Source: Sphaerosporella brunnea (lineage: Eukaryota; Ascomycota; Pezizomycetes; Pezizales; Pyronemataceae). Taken from it: 64,000 nt of DNA. Both the position numbers and the translations under genes were made by a program. Below are positions 34,400-46,039 of this stretch, piece after piece. Below the pieces are notes generated by a model, which ran no database searches, had not been told where the DNA came from, and was given only the letters and a program-made list of their open reading frames with translations. Where the stretch lies: NCBI GenBank assembly GCA_008704415.1, contig VXIS01000008.1, positions 62,001 to 126,000 of the forward strand, in the 5' to 3' direction. Numbering within the stretch: position 1 is the stretch's first letter; the number at the start of each line of letters is the position of its first letter.

Positions 34400-37300
34400 T
34401 TTACACCGGGGGGAGATAGGTGCTAGCGAGCGTTGCGTAAGTATGGTTGTTTAGACCGTGGGCTTCATTTCGCTCCCTGTGTGCCATCTCGTCTCTATCC
34501 ACGCTGGCATCCAGTATCAGTGAACCAACGCTTGAGGTTGATATTGATGTCGTTATCGTCGATTTCCAGGGACGCCGTGATTGACAGAGGCCGACAATGT
34601 AGCGCTATATCTCGGCCCTGCGGTCTTGTTGTGGTCTAGAATCTCTGCACTCCAGAAAGCCATTAGATTGAGACTCTTGCCAGACCCGGCCCACAGGAGG
34701 AGGTTGTGGTGTAATTGAAGTTAACCGGACAGCAGAACTCTGCATAGACGTAAGTACCGAAACATTTATATCGCGCTGCGGCCCTGGTCGAATCCTTTTT
34801 CAAAGCTTTGTTTTCGCCATGCAATGCAATCGGCGCATTTCGAGGGAGGTGACTCCACCACTTGGCTGATGGTATAATTGACACGGTTTGTGAGCAACGG
34901 ACAGTGGTGTGCTGGCCTTCGAACAGGACGCCGTGTGGATGCTTTGCCTGGCAAAGTTCTTAGATCCCCGGGCTCTGGGTTTCTGGGAGTGCCCGCGGAA
35001 ACGTAAGCTTTGAGTATTGGCCTGATTGTTGACTGGTTATCGCCGCACTTGTAGGTGTGCCGGTCCCCGCAACTGATTCAGGGGAGGTTGTAGGGCGGCA
35101 TGTCGGGGAGAGTTGCGATCATGTAAATGACAGAATAGTGTTTCACTACGACGCCAAAACAGTGATAACTAGTGAACTGCTGGTCCATGCCCTCCTTTGT
35201 CAGGCCACATATCTCACCGGCATGTCGTCTAACGGGTTTTGACTCATCTACCCCTCCGCGGTCAAATATTCTTGCATACTGTTCAACATTTGCTCTTCCC
35301 GCGGCGATCGCGTGAAATTATGAGTGATCACGCGCACTTCAAGTCAAACCTGCTCAAGCCACCCTCGGTGCCATTACCAGCTGCGCGACCTTGACGACAT
35401 CAGAACTCCACATTTCACCGGCGTGCTCTGAATGACAGGAATTGCAGCACCCTCATCGGTACTTCCAGTGGCTGTTGAGAGTGCGTTCGTTATCTCGGGC
35501 AGGTGGATGAATATCGTCGGTTGCACAGCCAAATAATTGTTGAACGATGAGTTTGAGAGAGGATATATAGCTTAGCTAGTCCGACGCCGGAGGGCGAGCG
35601 TCGGGCCTTGATTTACAGCACCGCGTGGGCAAAACAACAGGAAAAAGTACAACTATCTAACTCCGGAAAACGGAAACGGAACAACAATGGAAACAAGACT
35701 AAGAAATCTAGACCCACGGTCACCACCCGAAAATCCTTCACGGTCGCCACCCGAAATCCTTTCCCAACAATAATGTGCATAACGAATTGTGTTGAAATCA
35801 CTTCGCGGTGTGCCACACACACTATTTGTGTCCAAGACCGAACCAGACACCAAACAAGTGTCAGTCGCCAACACTTCCGTCCTTCAGAACGCGGTTCCGT
35901 CGAGGAAGATACAAAATCCAAGCAAGTTATGAAAGCGGTGCAACGCAAATTCGACCAAAGTTTTCCTACATGTTTAATGTACGTGCAACTTGTTATGAGG
36001 GCGAGCAATATCCTGTCAATTAGGCAAATTTGCTTACGCAGCGTGCGATCGTGGATCGGCACTCATGGGTTCAAACGCCAGCACGAGAAAGTTTGGCTGC
36101 GGAAGTGAAAAGCCCTTGTTTTAACCCGCACCGAAGCAGTGACGACAAAAAACGTAGACAACCGCCGCACAGCATGGGAACGCTCCGGCGGCCAAACCTT
36201 TTTTCTGCGCCCATTTGGCTGCTGCTCACTGCCTGCGCAGTGTCATTATCATATGATTGGCGACAGCAAAGAGTCCTTCGGCATCCTACGCGGTAAATGG
36301 GAGTCCACCGGGTGTACATCGGGTTGGACAACCAGCTTCGTCGCGGGTTTCAATTGGTGAAAACCGTCAAACATGGATAACCAATCAATCCAACGCCGGG
36401 ACCTTCACCGACACTCTATACTCTCGTCTTTGCGCACCTTTCAGTTGTTCTCCAAGATCTCCTTCCGACACTCTTGAAGGTTTGGGTTGAAAAGTCCTCA
36501 GTCAATCTTGGTCATTGATTGACCGCAAAACGTGAAAGTATTGCCCTTTACGGCTCACACGTCACGACAAGGCTTCAACCCCCGCCATTTCACAAACACA
36601 CGGTTTGTGTTGACCCACCGGAGCGAAGTATGTGTGGTATACGATTGTACGCCAGCATCGTCGCCTCCCAGCGGGCGAGGCTGGCCGAATCCGTCCAGCG
36701 TTGATTGCAGCGCACGACCCGACCGATCCCAGCGATCCATGGTGCGGGGTCGAGCTTGTAATGGAGGACAGCGCAAGCTGTACATGGGATTTTGACGTTC
36801 CGGACATGACGCAGAGTCAGAAAAGCTTGGTTGCAATGCGTTGACCGTAATGCGCACATGCAAACGACAAGATGGGCGCAGTTTTCCTGCTGCCCTGGTG
36901 CTTTCCTGCGTTGTCACCGTTTCGGTTGCTGCCGTTCCATCGAGGGGCAGCCTGGCTTGCACATCCATGGGACATGACATGGCTGGTGACCACAGATCAA
37001 TCTCGGCCGGGGGCCGTCACCGCTCTCCGGGTACCGTTATTGACACCCGCACAGCACAAACAGAATACAGCAGTCGGCATGCGATAGAGACGTGAGCTGT
37101 GGACTCTAACAAACGGACCCGGCCACGCCACACTCAAGGTTACATCCAATGGGCGACTTCGCCCAACGAGATTGGTGGTGTGTGGCCCTCCCTCGGCTTT
37201 CAGCAGGCATGGCATCCACACGGATGCGATATGTACGCGGGTGGTGTATTGCAGGGTTATCCTCGATGGGGCAAGTGTAAGGAGGTTGTGGTGGAGAGCT

Positions 37301-39060
37301 GGGGTCCGAAGTTTCCTCTATTGTTCGAGGGAGATGACTTCAGACTTAATTGATGCCTGCGGGGCAGTGCCGGCAGCTGCCTGGCAACGACGGACCTGTG
37401 AATGTAAGGAAACAGCTCTCAGTTCGGACTGTTCATGCTGGGTTGTTGACCAGTCCGATCAAATGGTATCCGGAAATCCCACCGTGCATTTGCGTGGGCT
37501 TGACCATCAATCGCCCCAACTGCAAAGGGGACATTTCTGTCCGCCGCATACAGCTCTTACACTGCACAAACAAAAACACACCTTGCGATCCAACCGTTGT
37601 GGTGACCACCAAACTCCCGCCGGCGCTGGGTATGGGTTTCCGACAACTGCCGCCGATGACCAGTAGGCGGAGCTTCCTGGTCTCCCCGTTCGGAAGCCCC
37701 GCGCCAGTCGGTGTCTGTTGGTAGGACGCCCGCGGGCAATTGGCATGAACTTTGAATTATGCCTTAAAGCACTCATGCTCACCGGATACCGCCCAAGGCA
37801 CGTAGTAAGCGTGGTTGTAATGATGGCGAGATATGCTGCGGGCGGGGAAAGGAGTGGACCTGGTCATGTACACATGTTATCGTAGAATCATAGAAACACG
37901 CAGGAAGACAAAGCAGCTCTTGCACCACCGCACCATATACACTGTGTCTCACTCGGAAGCACTCAGTCTACGCCCACAGCAAGGAAGGACAGCCGCGATT
38001 TCGGCGCCGACCAATACCATGTAACCATGCACTGGCACCTGCCGCTCCTCTCTATGCGCACAAACGGACATGTTCCTGGGCCCGCAAATGCAGCACAATC
38101 GTGCAAATTTTCGGACTGGATACCAATTGTCACCAACGGCAGCACCAAGCGCAGCACGAGTACCGATTAGTGATGAACACGATCCAGCTCCAATCAATCC
38201 TGCAAGGTTAGCTCAAGCTGGCTCGGCTCGTAGAGGTGGAGGCTCGGGATTGTGTCCGAGCTTTGAGTGAGCTCGAACTGCAGCTCGAGCTTTACCATAC
38301 TTTAAGCTGGCGGACTATGTTAATTCCTGGTATTAGTATTCAATGTATCTAACATTATGAACTGACTACAATTCCTCGGTGCCTGCATCGTTCTCACTAT
38401 CTAGGAGTGATTCCTGATGGGTATCTGGGACCGGAACCTCATCGCCACTCTCAATCTCGCCCGCAGTCTCCCCGCCGTTGGACAGGCTGGAAAGTGCGCA
38501 CTGGGCGGGGTCGGATGTGGGCAGCACATGAGTTAAACCAGATGCGGAAAGTGAAGAAACGCCGGATCACCACTGTCGTCCTCGATGCCTGCTCTGCATT
38601 GATATATCGGCGGGGGAAGTGTGGAGAACGGGAGGTATGTGAAGACGAACGCAGCCTTGTCGACCTTGTAATCCCCAACGAGCACGCCTGTTACCAATGG
38701 AATCGAAGTCATTTGTGTCGGTCACAGCATCCGATGTCAATCATGCATTTGTCAACCGGCCAGGACGACCACGGGGTGTGGCTTGTGGCCACCGTGCTAT
38801 CAATATGCCTCCGCGAAGTCACCTCCGCGGGGGAAAGGCTATGCACCATCGGCCGGAAAACATGAGTTAGTGGGGACCCACGGCGATGTGGAAGCGTTTA
38901 GCGCAGCGGACCACAGGCAGACGAACCGGTGGTGGATCATGAGACAGAGAATAAAGGTCCTCCGGAGCTGAGAACAAGCAATGGTGTGAATTATTAAAAG
39001 CCACGTGGGCATCCAGGATGGCGCTTGGAGGGGTTGCAACTGCACGGCTCAGGAACTCCC
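34400..39060 (+). repeat. Large segmental repeat R, copy 2
   Basis: The second copy of the segment at 25,580-31,800, shorter because several blocks are missing. It lacks the material equivalent to most of 26.1-27.6 kb and the tandem duplication at 30.1-30.8 kb. It carries a hAT-A fragment at 38,168-38,475. A block at 35,570-35,770 with a doubled CACCCGAAAATCCTTC phrase has no match in copy 1. Confidence 0.75.
38168..38475 (-). mobile_element. hAT-A 3'-end fragment inside repeat R
   Basis: TAGTGATGAACACGATCCAG at 38168 is a hAT-A end. The following 300 bases are the reverse complement of the hAT transposase tail at about 15,720-15,990 (AGTGATTCCTGATGGGTATC block). At 38,476 the R sequence resumes (TTGGACAGGCTGG). 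R copy 4 at about 57,005-57,040 shows the corresponding uninterrupted sequence. Confidence 0.65.
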
Positions 39061-39244
39061 GATATCATCTTGCAGGCTTCGAACGCACAAAGTGATCGAA
39101 GCCCCGGCATTTGAGGATGGATATCAAACAGGTGCTTGATTGGGAGAGCAATTGTAGATTGTTCGGGCCAATGCTGACCTCTTCTTGGGGTCCTTATTTC
39201 CTTGAAACATGGTAGATAGTTCAGGTGCGTCGCAGGCCCCGCGG

Positions 39245-39368
39245 GCACCTACATCTCGCGCTCCATCGGGGGCCCGTGGGCACCTGGATCTCTTTGGAAA
39301 AGCCCGTTTAATTCAAATGGGTTCAGACCGCGCCGAAAGCCGGACTGGCCGGTCTATTGGCAGCCCTG
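39245..39368 (+). mobile_element. hAT-B right-end fragment
   Basis: The stretch ends GGCAGCCCTG, the reverse complement of CAGGGCTG, and carries the CCGGACTGGCCGG and GGGTTCAG blocks seen next to the right TIR at 63,050. The left end is not identifiable. Confidence 0.55.
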
Positions 39369-39916
39369 CTATCAATCAATAATGCAGGGACTCTAATGCA
39401 GGGACTCAGCCCGCATATGATCTCCGCGTACTAACATCATTCAAGCAAGCTGTCGACGGCTTCACTAGGACGATCCCATGGAAGATCTCATGAGTTCCAT
39501 CAGCGGGATCGAAAACGACGAGGCGAGCCCAAATATGGACCAACAGTGTGATCGCATCGACAAAAACGGTGACATTTTCGAATTAATCATGAATGGTAAT
39601 CATGTGGGCATCCAGGGACTCAAAAACTACCTGATTGGTGCGGGGTGTACGATCCCTCGGCCCCACGACACTTAACGCATTGGTGACGATACCAAGTAGA
39701 ACCCTCACTGGCACATGTGACGAGTTCGGTGACTCTAAACAATAAGCGGCCATGAGCTCGTGCTGGCACTCGTGCTGGCGCGGCACGTTTCAATTACAGC
39801 TGCCGGTGCTGACGAACAGGCTCAATAGGGGTCAGGGTTACATGCACACCGTGGGCCGGGGACGCTTCAAATTCCTCGAAACAGGGGTCAATAGATGTAA
39901 CGTCCAGTAAACCTCG
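39369..39916. other. No recognisable gene
   Basis: One acidic 65-codon plus-strand ORF (39,478-39,675) looks protein-like, but no domain is recognised. Confidence 0.35.
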
Positions 39917-40419
39917 ACGTGCGTGACGAAATGACCGGCGTGATACTTCATCTGCGAGCAGCGCAGAGTTCTGGGCTTTCACGCTTGCCTCCGGGCCATC
40001 ATACTCTGTGTAGGCTGTTTCCACCAATAGCGGGCTTGCGGAAATGCCCGGAATTTCGAGAGGGAGACATTGATAATCGCATTTTGTGTGATAGCACCGT
40101 GTCACGTCACGCCATGCCATGGGAGAGCCCACGAAGCGGTGCACCGCTCGGCTCTCTCGTGATGGTGCCAGGTGCCACTCCGGTTAACAACGTAGATCAA
40201 GAAGGTCACCGAAGGACTTGAGGATTTACTAAACCATTCAGTCTCGCTGGCGATTACTCCGTATTGATTTGCGCGGTTTACATCCAAAAAGGAAACCAGC
40301 CTACAAAAAATTGCAACTCAGCAGTGTTGAAAAGACCATCAAAGCGGTCAGCAAGGCAGGACAATTGATTTGTTATTACCATCCTTTTTGTGGTGTTTCG
40401 TTGGGTTGCTCACTTGAGG
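39917..40419 (+). other. Conserved 5' flank of F-box/ankyrin gene 1
   Basis: The segment is homologous to 59,083-59,440 upstream of gene 3. In both copies one plus-strand frame stays open and aligns (TGVI..., AGLR..., RIL..., TVS..., VPG..PV). It may be a short upstream ORF, an exon of another gene, or untranslated sequence with chance openness. Confidence 0.5.
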
Positions 40420-41469
40420 ATGTTTTTTCTGCGCAGAACTTTTCGGCATTGCCGCCGGCCTAGAAATGGCCTCACGGAGCGCTCATGTCAGGTCCAAGCT
40501 ACGGCAGAAGACCCCACCAGACACGCTTGGCACCGTGCACATCTTTGTGGACGCTCAGGCGGCCCTAAGACGTCTAAGGCACGGCGACCCCGGTGCAGGT
40601 CAATGGCTATTGCCACGCATCCGCCAGGCCGAAGCCGAGCTGCGCCAACTCGGATGGGCCGTCGAATATAGATGGGTGCCAGGACACAAGGGCGTCCCAG
40701 GCAATGAAATGGCTGACCATTTTGCCAAAGCCGCGGCAAGAGACCGACTCGATAAATCACACACAATCGAGGTCACCTCTCTCGCACACATCGGACGTCT
40801 GGTCACCGACGCAAGATCCAAGGACCGAAATGGATGGCTTAGCCAGCAGATTAAAGCCAAGTCCTACTACAGACGCAAGGCAAAGTGGGATAAGACGGCG
40901 GCGAAGGCTCCGAAGACCTTGGCATCCCGCTACTATCAGCTCCGCCTGAACAAGACGCCTACAGCCCCATACCTCATGTGGACGGGTCGCAGGGCGGACG
41001 ACAAATGCTGGTGGTGCCGCAAAGCACCCAAGCAGACAAGGGAGCACCTCATGAAGAGATGCGCCAAGTGGCGTAAAGAGCAGGACGTTTTGTGGAAGAC
41101 AATTGGTGCGGCGACAAGAGAGGGCGGTAAGGAGGGCTGGAGAAAAGCCTCCACTCCTGTAGCCAGAGTTATGGCGGATGCAAGATGCACCGAAGCCATC
41201 CTCGGCTTTCTGGACAGCACACAAGTGGGGAAGTGGCCGGAGAGGCCACAAGAATGATCGGAAATTGATGTCTTTTCCCTTTGTCTTTCTTTTCTTTTCT
41301 TTTTCCTTTTTCACTCTATTAGTTACGAATTTCCTTGGTGCGCCTTTCAGATCACGCCCGTCTGTGGACACTTGAGGTTCAAGGGTAGATCTGTGTATAT
41401 AGCCCCCATGTCATGGCCGCAAGCGGCCGAATACAGGATGATTAAAACAAACAAAATGTTTTTTCTGCG
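40420..41469 (+). mobile_element. 5'-truncated LINE with 14-bp target duplications
   Basis: ATGTTTTTTCTGCG occurs at 40420-40433 and again at 41456-41469 and bounds a 1,022-bp insertion. The insert holds the end of a reverse transcriptase ORF, a 198-bp 3' untranslated region and an A-rich tail (GATTAAAACAAACAAA). Target duplications of this length with 5' truncation are typical of LINE retroposition. The homologous locus at about 59,440 has the site without the insert. Confidence 0.85.
40434..41257 (+). pseudogene. LINE ORF2 C-terminus: RNase H and CCHC finger
   Basis: The frame enters at the truncation point as AELFGIAAGLEMAS (RNase H Glu block). It continues with HIFVDAQAALRRL (catalytic Asp) and EYRWVPGHKGVPGNEMADHFA (His and Asp block), then a basic linker and a C-terminal CWWCRKAPKQTREHLMKRC finger of CX2CX9HX4C type. 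This order is that of Tad1/I-clade LINEs of filamentous fungi. The endonuclease and reverse transcriptase domains are gone, so it cannot retrotranspose alone. The remaining frame has no internal stop, which suggests a fairly recent insertion. Confidence 0.85.
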
Positions 41470-41476
41470 GCATCAT

Positions 41477-41482
41477 CACGTG
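41477..41482. promoter_or_regulatory. CACGTG E-box, gene 1 promoter
   Basis: The site sits in the conserved CATCATCACGTGCCGGCA block, 79 bp upstream of the start codon of F-box/ankyrin gene 1 and 7 bp downstream of the LINE target duplication. The same block occurs upstream of genes 2 and 3. CACGTG is the classical bHLH recognition site; function here is inference. Confidence 0.55.
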
Positions 41483-41560
41483 CCGGCATGGATGACTAAG
41501 CCAGCAGGTGACATTCGCTGTGTTACGATCGCGTCCCGACAAAACCACCAAGCCACCGTC

Positions 41561-42463
41561 ATGTCGTCAACCGCGCCATTTCTCGCGTTGCCGACCGAAA
41601 CGCTCCGCGAGATCGGCGACCTCCTTTCGGTGAGCGACCTCAGCGCTCTATCCCGCGCGTCCCGCACGTTCCATTCAGTTTTCACACGGCCGCTTTTCCG
41701 ACGCGTCCGAGAGTCCCTGAGAACGCATCTGTTCCGCATTATGCACAGCAACAACATCCGCCTGCTTACCTACCTCCTTGATGAGGGCCTTCCGGTCGAT
41801 TGCACCATGAACACAGGCACAAACCCGACCCCCCTTGTGTCCACGCTTTTGCACTTCGCGGCGTATAGCGGCAGTGACGCGCTGGTCCGACTGCTGATTG
41901 ATCGCGGTGCCAACATCTCTGCCGCTACCAACGTCAACCCCGAGGGGCACGTCCAGCGAGCGATTACGAACGACTCGGAAGTGCTCAACGCCGGCAAGGG
42001 CTGGACCCCGCTGCACTGTGCGGCGATCAACGGGCATGATGTGGTGGCCAGGCTGCTGATTGAAAATGGCGCCGTGGTCTGTGCCGCGGCCGAGAATGGG
42101 AAGACGCCGCTGCATTGCGCGGCGTATGAAGGCCACGTGGCCATGTGTGAGCTGCTCATTTCGAAGGGCGCCAACGTCTCGGCGGTCAATAAGAGAGGCG
42201 TTACCGCGTTGTTCTCTGCTGCAATGAGGGGCCATGAGGAGGTGGCGCGGATGCTGATTGCGAACGGTGCTGAGGTGTCTATCGCTGACGAGAACGGGCG
42301 GACCCCCCTTCACTATGCGGCGATGTTCGGGTGGGCGTCGGTTTTCCGTTTGTTCCTCTTGAAAGGCGCCAACGTGTCAGCTCTCGACGTTTGGGGGGAC
42401 ACCCCGATACAGATGGCAACCCGTAAGATGCCTGCCGCTGTCATAGAGCTGATATCTGAGTGA
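41561..42463 (+). CDS. F-box/ankyrin-repeat protein 1
   Basis: Intronless gene of 300 residues. The start is the Met of MSSTAPFLALPTE, chosen because the paralogues start at the same point; the frame is open further upstream only through LINE-derived sequence. An F-box covers about residues 10-45 (LPTETLREIGDLLSVSDLSALSR). A helical linker (LLTYLLDEGLPVDC) is followed by about five full ankyrin repeats (from residues 92, 147, 181, 213 and 246; TPLHCAA...GH...LLIxxGA pattern) and a C-cap from about 279. F-box proteins bind SKP1 in SCF E3 ligases and the ankyrin face would hold the substrate, so a substrate-adaptor role is inferred. The LINE insertion about 105 bp upstream may affect its transcription. 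Confidence 0.85.
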   Translation: MSSTAPFLALPTETLREIGDLLSVSDLSALSRASRTFHSVFTRPLFRRVRESLRTHLFRIMHSNNIRLLTYLLDEGLPVDCTMNTGTNPTPLVSTLLHFAAYSGSDALVRLLIDRGANISAATNVNPEGHVQRAITNDSEVLNAGKGWTPLHCAAINGHDVVARLLIENGAVVCAAAENGKTPLHCAAYEGHVAMCELLISKGANVSAVNKRGVTALFSAAMRGHEEVARMLIANGAEVSIADENGRTPLHYAAMFGWASVFRLFLLKGANVSALDVWGDTPIQMATRKMPAAVIELISE

Positions 42464-43060
42464 CAGGTCAACCCGTCCGCGGGAGAGACCTTATCACCCA
42501 ATGGCGGCGCTGTGCAGTTCGTGAATATTCCTTCTCAGTGTGGTTATCTGTAGGCTGTGTGCTGAGAGGTCGTGGGGGATGGACATGGGAGGTGAATAGG
42601 CTGGACGGAGGCAAGGAAGGTGTGCGGCAAGAAGTATCAATTACAGATATTCTGATGGAGTGTCGCATAATTTGTAGAACTCCATAAGCCCTGAAGCAGT
42701 TGTATCCCCCATACCCCTGCGCCCGTTTATGCACTCGGGATGACCTCCTATCCCCCGCCTCAACATCGCAACCTTCCCCGGCGGGTCTCACTGTTGCCAG
42801 TATGGCTGATGCCAGAATCTCTTCCCCAGCCGACCGAAAGGGCGGCCAAATACGGCATATTTCGAGCCACAATGCCTTGCATATGAGCGCCTATGCACTT
42901 CGACACCATGATAACTGGCTATTAGTGGGCATCTGGTACCATGCAGGTTGTTCATCGCGTTTGAATGACCGAGGCCGAAGGGTTCCGCCGGCGAAGTAGA
43001 GTGTAGTGTAGTTAAAGGAAGGGTTTGGGGGAAACCAATGCTTGACTGCGCAGTGCGACA
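42464..43060 (+). other. Conserved 3' flank of gene 1
   Basis: Homologous to 60,640-61,120 after gene 3, with anchors TGGTTATCTGTAGGC, CACTCGGGATGACCTCC and AGGAAGGGTTTGGGG. The first 200 bp also match the flank of gene 2. Contains the 3' untranslated region and no further gene. Confidence 0.65.
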
Positions 43061-43989
43061 GTTAAAGCTTAAACTGCTGGGCTCACTTCCTCGTCAATCT
43101 GAGGATTTTCCGCTGGAGTTGACCGTGCCCAATTACAGCCCGTGATGGTGTATTACCGGATGTATGGGCGCCCAGTCCAATTCGTTGCGTGAGATATGTG
43201 ATCCCAGATGGGGTCGTCTTCAAAACTCGAGTTTGTTAAGTGAGCGTGCGCGGTCTCTACCAAGCAACCGCGATAGCGAGTTAAGTTCGAAGCCTCACGC
43301 TTTCTAGAGCTTCCGCTCTGGGCTCTTCATATCGCGACGACTTCAGTACCACCATGTCCTGTTAACGACACTCGCACAATCTCACAATGGTCTTCATCAG
43401 TCGTATATTATGTTCCACATCCTGCCAGAATGAAATGCCGATGTATGTGCCCCCAGTGCAATATACTTCCATACTGAGATGAAAAGCGCAGGATGGTCAC
43501 CATTTCTAACAGCCTGAAGATCCTCACACAGCGTGACCTACTTTCCATGAATAATCTCAACCCGCTAAGCCAGGGCGGCTGGTGTTTTTGCAAACAGTGC
43601 AACAAAAACTGCGGCCTCAATTTACCAGAATGGCCGACAGTGGGCCACGCAGATTTTCGGAGTGTCGGGCTTGAACTTTGAAGGCATTCTTGGAGTGTTC
43701 GAGGCGAATACTGGCAGGTATTCAGGTCCACTGGCATCGCCACGGTACAGAGGCTGTGGTTTTGTGCGCCGCAAGCCGCAAAGGTCTGGATAAACGAATG
43801 TACCTTTTTGCAGGGTTGATTGTGACCAGTCCGTGGTGGCACCTATGGTTTTCAATGGCCTCCCCCCAACTGAGTGGATACCAGGCGGCATTACAGACGC
43901 TGCGAACGGTGTATATTTACACGCGCGTGTACAAGGTTGTATCCGGTCGCTTTTCCTGCGTTATCCTGCAAGCCGAATTTGTCACGCTG
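43061..43989. other. Unrecognised coding-like stretch
   Basis: Both strands stay open between about 43,490 and 44,045. A plus-strand reading has a Cys-rich WCFCKQCNKNCGL block. Another frame gives protein-like sequence with MVFNGLPPTEWIPGGITDAA, while the minus strand also has a plausible 89-residue reading. The coding strand cannot be decided by eye and no family is recognised. Confidence 0.3.
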
Positions 43990-45153
43990 TGGAGTGCGTG
44001 GTCGTAATCTGGTATATAGCTTTGGCCGTTTCTGTGCCCTATTGACCTGCATTTGCTTCTTACCGGGGAGGTTGATCATCTCGCTAACGTGACTGGCCAT
44101 GCCTGACCAGTCGCTGCAGGTGTGGGTGAGTGATCAAGTTTCTTGGCTGTATCAGACCGCGTGCGATGATGACAGATCCCCTACTCGTCTCCGCTCTTGT
44201 TGATAGCTTCAACTATCTAAAAGGACATCAAAATACAGCAACAGGGGCGACATGTACAAAAGCAGTGTCCACCAGGGACCAATCGGACCTATTCTTGACG
44301 GTATCACCTGTCACAATCCGCTTTCATAGACTTCTAAACGTCCAAAGACTCTGTTGCTACAATGTTGCGACTTACCAAGTACTAGACAATAAACCCGGGG
44401 GCATGAAGGTAACGTTTAGCTCCGCATCCAGCGTTCGTGCCCATGACCAGCTGTGGACAAACAGCTGCACTGGAAACAGGTCTCGTGGCAGGGTTGTCTA
44501 TAGTCCGACCGCCCGCCAGGTGAAACCGGGCCCCACGCAGTGGGTCAGTTCGAGCCGATGATGCGGAAAGCCTGATAGGTTCGGGTCGGTGTAAGAAAAG
44601 TCTGGATATCTGATAGGTGCTGGCCGTCGCCGGGTACGCCTGGTCAAGATCGGTTCGGTCAGCAGGCCGAACTCAGGGCCACTAAAAGCGCTGATCTCTT
44701 CCGCAGGAGCTCAAGTGTCGATCGCAATGAATTGGCTTGTCGATCTCCACCAGAATCTGCGCACGTTTAACCCAAAAACTACAGCTCAAAATAAAACGGA
44801 GCGGAAGTGCGCACCTTTTGCTGACAAATCACGCCCTTTTACCCAGCAAATTCAGGTCGGAAGAGAGGCGGAAGAATACGGATCCGAATTGCTGATGTTT
44901 TGCTTGGAACAGCGGGCGGAGGAGATTGATGGGTACGCGCTTCACGTTGGATCTGTATCTCGCTTTCCTAGTACCGGTGCCTTGCAGGACCGCCCGGCGC
45001 TGGGTGTTCACCGGACCTGATGCGCACCTTCAGTCACCTGGGTCCCGCTCAAAATTGCCTGGTCCAAACGGGCCGTAATTTTCAAAGCCCGTTTGTATCA
45101 AGCGGGTTCAGGCCTCCTCCAAAGTCGGAAACGCCTGAATTCTGACAGCCCTG
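43990..45153 (+). mobile_element. hAT-B element, long eroded copy
   Basis: The right end is TCTGACAGCCCTG at 45,153. The interior matches the 62.4-63.05 kb region: TAGCTTTGGCCG and CGTGACTGGCCATGCC on the left, GTGTCGATCGCAAT in the middle, and CCTGGTCCAAACGGGCCG near the right end. The left terminus and target duplication are not found, and no intact transposase is present. Confidence 0.5.
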
Positions 45154-45324
45154 GATGAAACGTTCGAATTCTGGAGCTGCCGGGGAACGGCACCAGCCTG
45201 ACGCTGTGGAGGACTTGGTTTGCGTTGTTTTTTTTTGGATGAACGCGAGCGATGTAATACTATGGGTTTCTGACCGATGAAATGACGATACGTGATACGA
45301 GACACGCGAAAAAAAATATAATCT

Positions 45325-45450
45325 AGAGGTGCGCACGGGGCGACGGGTCGGGGCGCGCACGGGCGGAGCGCGACGAGGTGGGCCGGGGCACGACGGGGTG
45401 GATCGCAGCGCGGTGAGGTGGTTCGGGGTGCGACGGGGTACATCTGGGCG
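45325..45450. repeat. GC-rich dispersed minisatellite, copy 2
   Basis: Words such as CGGGGCGCGACGGGGTGG repeat with a period near 17-20 bp. Related to 4,940-5,200 and 45,884-45,970. Confidence 0.6.
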
Positions 45451-45883
45451 GCAGCGGGGGAAGAGTAATATATGCGGCGCATTCCGGGCCGCTACGCTTA
45501 ACAGTCCAAGTGGCGCACAAGGCGGTCATCTGAGATAACCGCCGCGCCGGCGGTACGCCTCGCACCCAAAGTTCATATAACAGCTAAGAAATCACAGGAC
45601 TGCACCGTTACAAAACCTCACCGCAAGACATGTGAGCAAATTCCCCATTCCAAAATCTACGCCGCCTCAGCGCGCGGTTTTCCACCTCCCTCCAAATCCT
45701 GGCTGTATGTTTCCAACACTGAATCGAACCCCAAGACGCCCGGTTCCCGCCTCCCGCGAAGCGTCACAAGTGCCTGCAGGGTTTGCTGCGACATTGCCGC
45801 CTGACGCCAACACATGCCCCTTCGAGCCGTCAAACGAGGTACCCCAGGAAAGAACCCTGATGTCGTCGATAGGCTGTACGCGA
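45451..45883. other. No recognisable gene
   Basis: Overlapping ORFs of about 115-122 codons occur on both strands, without motifs. Confidence 0.35.
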
Positions 45884-45970
45884 GTTCGGGGTGTTCGGGG
45901 TCTGACGAGGTGGCCGGGGCGCGGCGAGGTGGATCGGAGTCGGGCGAGGCTTTCTCCGCCTGGTCGAGCC
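45884..45970. repeat. GC-rich dispersed minisatellite, copy 3
   Basis: Nearly the reverse complement of 4,950-5,050, sharing the GACGAGGTGGCCGGGGCGCG phrase and a GAGGCTTTCTCCGCC tail. It is followed near 45,998 by a CATATATAGAG TATA-like word. Confidence 0.6.
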
Positions 45971-46039
45971 TCGTGCCCCGTCGGGTCGCCCCGACTCTAG
46001 GCATATATAGAGCCGAGAGACGATGCTGCTACAAGGTTG

